Assembly (NCBI GenBank): GCA_036852015.1
Contig: JAANDG010000314.1
Span: 104,067 to 168,066 of the forward strand
DNA length: 64,000 nt
Direction: 5' to 3'
From: Pelodera strongyloides
Taxonomy: Eukaryota > Nematoda > Chromadorea > Rhabditida > Rhabditidae
The position numbers were made by a program, and so were the translations under genes. The notes under the pieces are model-generated. The model saw nothing but the letters and a program-made list of their open reading frames with translations. It did not search any database and was not told where the DNA came from. This document shows, piece by piece, positions 36,430-47,393 of this stretch. Every line of letters begins with the position of its first letter. The first letter of the stretch is position 1.

Positions 36430-39400
36430 TCAAGATGCCGCTGCTACAGCAGCGTCCAAATTCATACCAACCGGCTTATTGTCTCCGGAACCAACTGACG
36501 ATGGTCCTACTCCGGGATACGGGAACCCTGCACCGGGCGCGTCTGGAAAAGTAGGAAATTGAAGCAATCCGCGCTATTTTTCGTGGAACCATCAAGCAGA
36601 CTTGTACACAGCAGATTCACGTATACAACATGGCAAAGGGCAGTGCATCCTTCCGAGACCAATGAAGATGAGTTAAGTTAGTTCCCAAACAAAAATGTGA
36701 AATTTACCAGAACACAATACAATACGTAAACATAATTCAAGTTAAATAAAATTTAATTACTATTAATTACTTATCACTTACCACTCCCTTTGCCGGGCGC
36801 CTGCGCTGCCGGATTTGATCCAAACGGTGAAGGCTGCATATGCGGCCCGCCCATCATCATCATCCCTTGCGAGTGGGGTGGCATGCCTCCCGGGAATTGT
36901 CCAGGAGACATTCCCATATGGCCGAATGGACCTCCTGGCTGGTTGTGGAAACCATAGGGAGGCGGCGGGAATAGGCCGCCTGCTTGTTGTCTAGAGAAAA
37001 AAAAGGTAATACAAAAATGTTTCCCAAAGTGAATGAACAAACTTCAAAAATAAACAGTTATTTCTCCAAGGGGTTGTGTGTGTGTGAAATTCTTTCAAAA
37101 ATGATTTTTTTTCGGTTATTTTTATGCAATGAATCTTAGCTCCTACTTTTCCGGCGACCGCTACGAAATTTACAGTTTTATTCAAAAACTAAAACCCTAC
37201 CCCTTAGCTCCAGGATGAGCAGCATACGGGAACGGTGCTGACGTCATCCCTGGGTGGCCACCCGGGAAGGCCATGCCAGCAGAAGGGCTGGGCGAAGCTG
37301 AAGATGATGAGGGAGGCATAATTCCTGCCGGATTGGGAGACGGCCGAGACTGCATCGCCGCATTCGGAAAGGTAGGCGATGGCACTGACATGCCCATGCC
37401 TAAAGCAAAACATTGTATACTAAACCTCAAATACTCAACATACGATCTAAAGTAGAAAGCATTTGGCACTTGGAACCACACAGGAATTTCTGCATCTGCA
37501 GTCATTCACCAGCAACTTCGTAGCCATACCAATAATTTGCGGTTGTGGACTAGCCCAAATAACGTAACAAGTCAAGTCAATAAGATTGTGTAATATTAAA
37601 TCTTATTACAAAAAAAAGTACTGCAATAATATCCATAAGCAATTAGTCAGAATAACATTGCAAAGTAAGAGTAAAAGTATAATTTCAATAAAACACACGA
37701 ATCTCACGCTCACCTCTTGCCGCAGCTGCAGCGTGCGCCTGCTGTTGTGCCATCATCTGTTGATAAAAAGGGTGTCCTGGGTGCATCCCCGCCATCATTG
37801 GATGCATACCGGGATGGGGCATACCTGAATAGTGATACCAGATTAATACGTAGTAAATTGATTAAAATATATTCCAGAGAGATCCATAGCTTGCCAAACA
37901 ACAAGACGATGGTTTTTTGCAAAAAAAACCCACACACACATATATTCGAAAAATAACTAAATCATGCTCACGTGGAACAACTTCAAAAATAAAACGCCAT
38001 ACTTGACAGAATTCCCTAATCAAATAGCAATTTAGCAAAATAGTTACATGGGTGCCTTGGGAGCCCAAGTCTCACAGTCTCACATGTAAATGTAATAGGT
38101 CGAGAAAAGGATAAACCTATCCATCAATCCATCTAGCGAAAACAAAATAAAGCTAACGTGCCACAGTAACTGTACCAACACAACACGAAGACCACACATT
38201 CAAAAAAATCAAAAAGACCTTTACCTGGGTGCCCTGGGAATCCGGGCCTCATATGTGGTGGATAGGGCATTCCGGGATGAAAACCGGACATCGGATGGCC
38301 TGGCATCATTCCCATACGCGCGCCAGGAGGAATTCCTTTACCTAAACGGAATTAATAAATATAACATTCCGTTTTGCTGTCTAATTGTATTCGAAATTCC
38401 CATTATATTTTGTGCGCATCTTGGAGATCTAATAAATTATTATTATTATATACAGGGATGCTGCCGAAAGCCATATATATATCGAGTCGGGAGGAAGAGA
38501 ACATGAACAGCCTTTATACCATTACAAGTGAAACAGGCATTTATGTGCGAGTAGGATTGTAGGAAAGTCAATAACGTTTATCTATAGAGTACTTATTTTG
38601 ACATTTCTTGGCGGGAGAAAACTAAAACCTGACTTACGCAATTCATACTCAAATTGTGTTTGATATGAGTAGGAAAAGGAAAGCAAAGGTTGAGTAACTA
38701 GACCATGTAGTGTAGATAAAATTTCGCATGTGAAACACTACGATATTTGGTTATTTCGCTTTTTTTGGCATGCGAAATATCAACCAAATACCCTAATAGC
38801 GACGAACAAGGAAGAAAAATAAAACTGGAACCTGGTAATGGATAGGCTCCAGCCGATGCGGGTCCCTGCATGAAAGGGTAGCCTGCCGGGAAGTGAGGCG
38901 GGTATGAGCCGGCCGACAGTGGACCAGAGCCACCCACACCGCCACCATATCCTAAAGAAAACTATTTTGAAGAGATAGGGGGCGAAATATGCGGTGAGCA
39001 TGATTTGCATATCGGTGTTATTTGACACTGACACAAGTAGTCGACTACGACTAAAACGGTAGCAGTACCAGCAATGCAACTAGCGAAATAGCATCATATT
39101 ATACAATAAATAAACAAACGAACAAGGAGCTTCTAAAATAAATAAACAAAAGACTATTAAAATAGCTGACAATTGACAAAATCTGAAGCACTATCACATC
39201 TAGCAGGCCCAATATACAACCCCTAAAATTTCCAGCATATTTCTAGGTAACCGTAAGTCACAACTCACAACCCGACTCCTAGAATATGGGTCTAACAGTT
39301 GAAACAAAGTATAAATGCATAAATCCTTATCCTGCTGATTAGCATACCTGCCGGGGGTGGATGTATGGGCGAGGGGATGCCAGGTGGCAAAGCTGGGTGA

Positions 39401-42400
39401 CCACCACCCATCGCTTGTTTCATTTGTTCTTCTTGCATCCGCTCCCATTCGGCTCTAAAGGGGCGATATGAAACTGTGTCATTGTGCCTCAACATATAAC
39501 AATGTAATTATAATAATGACAACAATAATAATTAACTTGTCCGCTCAATAATAATTAGTTTGATAGTTGAGAACAAAGTTAAAATGGTTTGAGAATAAAA
39601 TGAAAAGGTAAATAAATCCTCTTCGCCAACAACAGCTTTTAAAAAAAAACACAAAGCTACTATACGGCTACCATCAAATAAGCTCAGATTCGTTAAAAAT
39701 CACAAAATAAAATGGACAAACTAATGCGACAAATTGGACAAATATATAACAAATTTACTAATTTTAGGAAAATTCGCTATAATGCGCATGCAAGAATAAG
39801 AATTAGAATAACAAAAAAAAACCATACCTTTGAGCTTGGCGCTCTCCCATTAGCTGTCGTTCCACCTCGCCCAGCTTCTCGAGTTTCGCCGTTCGCTCAG
39901 CATTCTCTCTGAAAATTGAAAATTAATTATCAGTACAAATATAGTCTAAGGAAAAAGCAACATCAAATCAAAAGTCAGTAAAATACATCAATGAAAAATA
40001 TACGCAAAGTAAAGGAAGACTGCCATAGAAATGCTAAATATGAGATTTAAACTAAAAAATTGTATAGTATTCATATTAAAAGTACACTCTCTCTCTATGC
40101 AGATGTAGTAACATTGGGTGGGTGCATGCATACACATACTCCATTTAAAGGAAATCTAAACTTCTATTTGCTGGAAGATAATAAATGATAAATATCTTTG
40201 ATCACTCACTTGTTCCTTTGGGCTACGCTAGCAGCCGGATTGTCCATCATCATATCACAATTACTATTCGAATTCGAAGCCGATCCTTCAAACACCGTCG
40301 AGTTGGTCATCCGTTCCATGCGCCTGTAATATTTTTTCTTGCACAGGCATACGTTTAACAATCGAACAAATAAAAGAGATGGAAATATACAAAAAAAAAC
40401 GGAAAGTACATCGAAAATTAACTTGGCAGGGCTTAGCACAATGAAAACTACACGAGACAAAAAAAATAAAAGAGAAAACATAATACACTAACTGATGCTG
40501 ATAATCGTCACAATCGCAAATAATCATCAAATAGCACGAAAAAGAACGCACCTAAGTGGATTGTCGTCCTCCGTTTTGCTAGTCTTTTTAGCAGGTCCCG
40601 AAATATCCAGAAGGTCGGCTGATGGGTCCGGTTGGAATTTCATCGAAGGCGACTAAAAATATGGAGTAAAATCGTAAAATGCCATCGATATCGATTTGCT
40701 TCGCCCGTGTCTGTGTACACGTAAAATACTGCTCCTTAGTAGTACGCTAAGATCGAAATGGATGGTTAAAATTCAAAAACAGCCTACATCTCTACTCTCT
40801 ACACACAAAAAATTATCACCTACATCATCAACTTTTCTCTTGAATGGTTTTCGCTCAACTTCCAGACTCGACTGCAATAATGAACTAGACGATGTTGAAG
40901 CCGCGCGAAAATTATCTGAAAACATAATATTATAATCTAACAAAAAAGCGATATGGTTAACAGTAGATTTATTTGTTTAACAGAAAAAAAGTCATGCATT
41001 TTTTGCTGCCTAGTCTAGTGCTCACAACAACACGCGAATACGCCACTACATGTACACAAGTTTTAGATATTTTGGATACATAGTAGTTCAAGTTCTTTTC
41101 AACCTGCTCACCGCTCAATATATATAATAAAATAAATATAGGCAACCAAATAAAATCTACTATATAACAAAATACGTTTAGACAAAATAAAATTCAGGAC
41201 CTCTGCGGAACAAGTCATAAGCAAACATTGAAACTGTATTTTCACCCTTGAATAGAAAAATTTCATATATAACACAATAAGTCTATGCAAAACAAGCCGC
41301 CACAGCCAACAGAGTTCAATATCAATTAGGAGACAGCGGAAAGATCAACGAAATAAAGAACCCACCATCCAAAACAGGCTTACTTTCTTTGTCAGGCTGA
41401 TCCACACTCGTTCTTGAAACTCCAAATTCAGACTGAAAATTTAAAATCAGACCGTTTTACACATAAAAAAAGAATTATTTACGTCGCACATCAGAGAGCA
41501 ATAGTACAAAAAATATGAACTTATACTTATACAACCGGCCAAGTGAGTGTACGCTAAGAAATTCACAATTGAATATTAATACCAGGGCTCAGACTTAGAT
41601 CTCCAGAATATACTTAGGGATACCTATATTCAATCGGGCACATTCAACATTTCTAGCCAGACATCAACGTCAGTATAACGGACAATAAAAATAAACATAC
41701 CATGGAATTGGAATGCGAACTCTCCGTGGCTAAAGATAAATCACCAGAAGTAGATACATCTTTATCCGTGATTTCTTCTTTCACACATTTCAAGGACTGA
41801 AATATTCAATATAAAAATATTCAAATAAAAAAACCTCATTTGGCGCGGTAAATGTAAATTAGATAATTATGTTGAATTTTGTACGCATGAAGTTAGACCA
41901 TGCTCTTTACCAGGTTCACACGAAAAAAAAAACTAAAAAATAGAATAGAATATATAAATACGCAGTTACATTTATGCTACTTACCATGGACACGTCCTCA
42001 TTGGAGCTGTTTTTATCCTTATTGTGCTCTGTAGCATAGTACCAGGACAGTAACGAGTCAAACTTCTTCTTTTCTATTTCCAGAGCTGCACGGTTTGCCA
42101 TTTCAGTCCTAAAATGAAGCAATCTAGTTTGGTTTTGGGTTCTAGTCTACCCGGAGTTTCAAATTTCAAACAGACGTTCAACCCTTGGCACTTTGGCATC
42201 GCAATCAAATATTGCATGACAGCAGGATAAAATCTGTTATTCTCTGCTCACAACGCTGACCCCTTCTTTAAATATAACACAATGGACTTTTTTTCTTTAA
42301 AACTGAACTTGACAGCAAGATGTCAGTGTTTGGCAAAAAAACTCACGTAAAGAAAACGTATCCTCCAACATTGCTGGTCGCATCGCCTGGACTGACCGCA

Positions 42401-43434
42401 TGATGATTTGATTGGACAGACGCGGCAGTGGCTGGGGAATGCACGCCTCCGTGCATACCCTAAATATTCATTTGTAATTTATTTATGCAAAATTTGTGAT
42501 AAAAAATCTAAGATATCTCATAGGTGACTCTAGGCCCGCAGGCATGCATTTAAGCAAATATGCCCTAGGGCGTGCCCTTCAATTGTAGAAGGCCGGGATA
42601 AGGCCACAAACGGGGAAAATGTCGGTCCGAACCTGGGGCGTGCCCTTTACATGGCACTTTGCGGTAGCCTTGCATTTTGTAAAGCGCGCGAAAGTTGGGA
42701 TTTAAATTTTTGTGAAGCAGCTGCCGTAATATTTCGCAACCAGCAGAGACGACCATACGCGGTATGGCCGAGTGGTCTAAGGCGCTAGTTTGGAGTACGT
42801 GTTTAGCTAATGTCGCAAGTTCGATTCCTGTCCGGTGCATTTGTCTTGCGAAGTTCTAGGTACTTATGTATGTTGTGTTTCCGTGTGTAAGTTCGTGGTT
42901 GGTTAGCTAAAACGGTGTATTTTCTTTTTCTGCCCGTTTCAAAACGGCCTGTTTGTGGCCCTCTCACAAAAGCCTCAGGGCGTACCCAGGGCACCCTCTA
43001 AGGCCGGTAACGGGCCAGCCCCGTTCCACAGAAAAGGGCACGCCTTCGGGCCTAGAGTCACCTGAGCTACCATAAACGTGGAACAATATGGACAACAAAA
43101 CACAGTTAAACAGGCTGTCTATTAATATATTTTTGTGAATTAGCAAACTTTTCGCATTAAAAATAAAGCCGCCCACAACTCAATGTCGAATTACAACTCA
43201 AGCCAAGCTTCCCAGCACAATATTAAGCTATATTTATGGGTATGCATACTTAAAATCAAACAAGCAATTAAAAATAAGGTATTTACACATAACAATTAAA
43301 TATAAGGGCCAGTAAATAAAACAAACTAATACAAAATAAAGAGGGCAAAGGTTCTCAAGATTGCCACGATATACCTTATGAAAATCACTTGACGCAGAAC
43401 TAGGTGAAGTGGTCGCTGGCGATCCTGTCGACAT
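36430..43434 (-). CDS. BCL9 homologue: BCL9/Legless-like Wnt coactivator
   Basis: Sixteen exons, all phase-consistent: 43434-43375, 42459-42347, 42108-41985, 41796-41701, 41432-41366, 40915-40824, 40652-40552, 40323-40210, 39908-39828, 39454-39348, 38951-38832, 38341-38225, 37824-37714, 37399-37201, 36990-36782, 36542-36430; 607 residues. Residues ~54-84 (YVFFT, TEMANRAALEIEKKKF, DSLLSWY) align without gaps to BCL9 homology domain 1, which binds the Pygopus PHD finger. Residues ~260-275 (RTAKLEKLGEVERQLM) match HD2, the beta-catenin-binding helix, keeping the Arg, Leu, Leu, Val/Ile, Leu and a hydrophobic final residue at the known contact spacing. AEWERMQEEQMKQ (~284-296) may correspond to HD3. 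The C-terminal half is Gly/Pro/Met-rich low complexity, as in BCL9; a KRKV-type basic patch (~180) could be an NLS. Expected role: nuclear adaptor between beta-catenin and Pygopus. Short for the family (over 1300 residues in vertebrates and fly). Start chosen at the first ATG after a TCTAG acceptor. Confidence 0.85.
42522..43063. mobile_element. TIR-flanked element carrying a tRNA-Leu-like sequence
   Basis: Perfect 17-bp inverted ends AGGTGACTCTAGGCCCG (42522-42538) and its complement (43047-43063), with further inverted GGGCGTGCCC/GGGCACGCC segments inside. No transposase. Located in intron 1 of the BCL9-like gene. No clear target-site duplication seen. Confidence 0.8.
42756..42840 (+). tRNA. 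tRNA-Leu-like sequence (probably pseudogene or SINE promoter)
   Basis: TATGGCCGAGTGGTCTAAGG, then CGCTAG, closely follows the 5' half of a leucine tRNA (A box), with a B box GTTCGATTC spaced as in a class II tRNA. The acceptor strands (CGCGGTA / CCGGTGC) do not pair properly, so a working tRNA is unlikely; Pol III boxes look intact. Embedded in the TIR element at 42522-43063. Confidence 0.5.
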
Positions 43435-43441
43435 CACATCT
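43435..43441 (-). promoter_or_regulatory. probable trans-splice acceptor of the BCL9-like gene
   Basis: On the minus strand GTGTCTAG ends at 43440, five bases before the ATG at 43434. Confidence 0.4.
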
Positions 43442-46400
43442 AGACACTACTGTCGCAAATAAATATAAATATAAACATAGAAGAGTGCAAGAAGTCAGGC
43501 AGGGTGCATCAAGATGCGGCGGTCTCGAGCTCTCCCGCCGAAATTATTCAAATCCCTGCGGTCATACCGTAGAACTACATATAGTGTGCTACTGTAGCAA
43601 GAAAACTACCGTGCCTCGGCCTACACGAAAAAAAAATAAAACAAAAAGTGATACAGAACTAGGCAAATATGTGACAAGTATCAGGATATATTCGGAAATG
43701 GAAACCGAAGCGGTCATTTTTGAAATAGCATGAAAAATCACTGTCAACATAGGTAGCCATGAGCCATGGGAAGAAAAAAAAGCCATATTGCAGCAGGATC
43801 AGTCAGATACATTAGAGATACATCAGGGATCGGGAGAGGAGAGCAGAGGACCAACGATGAAAAAATAAATGAACCGTGGTTTTATTGATTTATTCTTGTA
43901 CACACTTTTCATACACTTGGAAAATTTGTCATTATTTAGGACAAACGTGGTAAATTCATCATTCGATATTTTTGAATATCTCGGCCTTCGCTCCGTTTCT
44001 TTTTCCTGTTTTCCTGATTTTTGAACAATTCTCTTAAAATGTCGCTTTTTTTTCTTTACTATTGGAAATTTGGCACTATTGGAAATTCATTAACAATGTT
44101 AAAAATGGAAAGCACCGCACAGGACTAAAATCCCGGGTACTTTTAACATGAGCGAGCGCCAAATTGAATTTTAGGCTCTACTTCATATTTAGATTTGCTT
44201 TTCCCAATGTTTTGTTATCTTTCATGCTCCTATTTGGTGTAACTACTTGAAAGGATGTACCATTTAGTATCCATAAGAGGGTCTATTTCATGTAGTTAGT
44301 AATTTGGTCTTATTTTGTCCCCTCATTTGGGTCTCATATTGTTTCCTTCCTCTTGTTAAATATCTCCACATTTTAACGTTCTTTGCCACTTTATTTCCTT
44401 TGGCACGGATTCTTAACGCGCGCGCTCCCGCTCTCTTTTCTTGCACATCGATGGTGATTGCTATGTTGCAACCGTGGTTTGGTTGGTGAATGTACTGTAA
44501 TTTACGTGTAGAGAAGGCAAATTTGAACTGAAATTGGGCTTATTTTGGTTGTGCCGTTCCAGTCCTTTCACTTTTAAATTGTCGCTATTTTCTACTTTTC
44601 ATTATTGATGGACTCGTCGGAAACAAGCGGGTCTAACGTGGAACCACAACACTAACACGTAATCACGTAGTATATTCCTTTTACAATAGCATGTTTCTTG
44701 GTTTGGATGAAATCCACGTGTCTCTGTATTATTTCTGTTCGTCGCATAGGACCCGTATTAGGGATTATCACAGGGGCAGTTTTTTATCATCCTTTATCTT
44801 GACGGATATCATTGATTGGTGGCCCATAGGGCTGGTGTATTTTGCGTCGTATTCCCAAATAAGGTGTCATCAAGGTATTCACTATTCACGCACGCAATCG
44901 CAATGTTTTAAAACGCCTCGGCTCTAATTCTAATTCCAAGTTCTACTGCGCCTTTAGTTACCAGTTACCCTTACTCGTATAATAGTCTAACCATTTGCAC
45001 ACTGATCTGTAATGGACTATGACATTGTATAATGTTATGCTGCTACCGGAAAAACAGTACCGAACCTATTGAAGTCCCGATTTCTGTTGTCAATGGGCCT
45101 GGAAAGTAAGTATATTTATTTAATTTACTTCATTTGCCGATATTTCTTGTTTGTTGGATCATGCTTTGCGCATGATAATCTTCCTTAAAAATTCTACAAG
45201 CCTACTGCATGTTGTGTCAGGCGTGTCGTATATTTTTGTGCCTTGGTACTTTGTCTTGTTCCTATTTCGACAATTCAATTTGGAGCTATTGTACTTGAAC
45301 GTAAAAAAATAGTTTTCCAAATATTCCATCTTTTGCCTTATTCCTGTGTATATTTAAGTAATCGTGATTATGTAAATATAGCTCTAATACACTAGCGCGT
45401 AATGTTTTCCACCTCTTATCAGCTGTCTGATGGCTTTTCTATCCTTTGAACGGTGGTTTTCTTTCCATATTTAAGTTGTTAGGGTCATCCGAACTATTTT
45501 TATGGCCTTCTCTGTCAACTCTGTTTTGACTCGTGACTGTGAAATTCAGTTTGTATTCCATGTGAATGATAGAAAGCGAGCTGACAAGTTTTTGTTGTGT
45601 AGTGGACTGGCTGGGACTCTGTTCCGTTGTTATCGGTGCCTCTGGTGACACCGTATATAAGCAGGACGAATTGTTCTTCATTACTATTTTGTGGTACTGT
45701 TCTGCCAATCTGATCAACAATCAGCTAATATATTAAGAGAACGCTAACTGTTCATAATTATCCAAGCCCTAACCTCCTAGCTAGTATATCGCATTCTGAA
45801 TACTGAGAGACCGTGAGACCCAGACTGAGACTGAAATCTACTGCTAACTACATTTTTGTTATGACGACACCGACCGTCTAGGGGTAGGGAGGCCTCTTGT
45901 TTGCTTCGCCATTCTCAACGGAGTGACGATCTTCTTATAACAACGTCACTGAATCAATACGTCTATTTGGTCACAACTTGAGAACAGTCACTTGTTTTTC
46001 TTGTTTACTGTGATTCAAGACTAAACTCCCGACATTGCCATTAATCCTTTCTACAAGCAACCTTGGATAATAAAAGATGACTGCATCGGTCAACTACTAT
46101 TATTCCCTTAATTCGTCCACATCTGTGTATTCTATTTTCACCTTTTTAAAAATGCTAGTGCTCTCATCGTCAATCATGTTCCTGCTGTTGTTCAGTATCA
46201 GGTGGGAATGTGTTACTTTCTTTTACTTGTACCTTATACTTCATGCTTGATTACTAGATACTAGTGTCTGCATCTGCGTCTCCGAAGTCCAAAGTTGCGA
46301 AGAATGCGAAGCCTGGAGCGTATCTGATTCTGTCTGTCACTGTGATCTCCCATTTTTCCTTTTCCCTTTCACGGTAGTACTCAATACTATAATGTATCTA

Positions 46401-47386
46401 GTATCTATATATCTCCCATTTGTTGATTGTTGTGTTGTAAATTGTGTTCATTGGATCATTCTAATGGCATTTAATAGTAACTGCGCAGTGCAGTAGTCAT
46501 ACACCAAATAAGGGCATCCCGCCCGCCAATTCAAAACCTGTAATCTTGGATAATTATCTTCATAATACATTGCTACAGTGTTTCTAGTTTGTGTGGAAAC
46601 AAGCACCTGCGTCTGCACTTTTCTTATAAGTTGCGGTGTATGAAATAACGACAATTATCGGCCAATCCGCATCCGTTAATTCGTTTCGTTGCTTGGTTTC
46701 ATGATAATTGCATATCGAAGACCGATTGGTGATGTATGATTAGATATTGGTGTATGGCTTCTGGTTTCCCGCTGTTGGTAGTTGCTACCTAGCTAGCTTA
46801 GAATTCGTTGTTTCCTTCCACATTAGCCCGTATTCTCGGGTCGATGGAAACGTTCCGTTTGGGAAATCCTTTGTATGCAAATTTCTCGACTATCTAGACT
46901 AGCTGGAGGAAAAATTTGCATACGAATGAGCTCCCAAACGGAACATTCCCGTCGACCCGAGAATACGGGCTATTGGCTGCATTTGTACGTTTACGTTGTC
47001 ATTGTCATTGTCATATCCTTACCTTACTCTTCTTGCAAACTGACCTCTTACCTCTTTACTGCTCTTTGTGCCTTTTCTGTATTATTTGATAATTTCCAAA
47101 TGCTTAAATTATATTGATATTGCTTCAAATCACTATCCCGCATCCCAGCTGTGTGCTGTGTTAGGTTAGGACAGGCTTTTAATTTTATTAACCCGTACTC
47201 GTAATCAGTGTTGTATTAGAGACAGAGAAAAGGGGATGTAATGTAGGGAAAATTCGTAGGACGTAGAGCGTATTGATAAGTAGCTACTTCGATTTGTGCG
47301 TGCTTTTTCGTCTGATCGGCTTCTGTCTGATCTTTTGGTCCTAATTCCTAATTAGTCCTTAATTCCTAATCTCTTGCTATTTGCCA
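43442..47386. other. divergent intergenic region
   Basis: Between the BCL9-like start (minus) and the pyrophosphatase first exon (plus). Contains the mariner-like MITE at 46824-46972. A 93-codon minus-strand ORF at 45439-45720, Ser/Thr/Asn-rich, has no recognised domain or splice context. Nothing else supported. Confidence 0.45.
46824..46972. repeat. palindromic MITE with TA flanks (Tc1/mariner type)
   Basis: TA then GCCCGTATTCTCGGGTCGA at the left and the inverse TCGACCCGAGAATACGGGC then TA at the right; inner arms (GGAACGTTCCGTTTGGGA type and TATGCAAATTT) also inverted. 149 bp, non-coding. Confidence 0.85.
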
Positions 47387-47393
47387 GGGGTGA
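47381..47393 (+). promoter_or_regulatory. probable trans-splice acceptor before the mitochondrial first exon
   Basis: TTTGCCAG ends at 47387, six bases before the ATG at 47394. Confidence 0.4.

Noticed and set aside
42565..42994. Minus-strand ORFs giving RNRTCDI and HRTGIELATLAKH type peptides
   Set aside because: These are the familiar spurious translations of the antisense strand of a leucine tRNA sequence.
45439..45720. 93-codon minus-strand ORF rich in Ser, Thr and Asn
   Set aside because: No signal peptide, domain or joining exons; could be a real small exon but unsupported.
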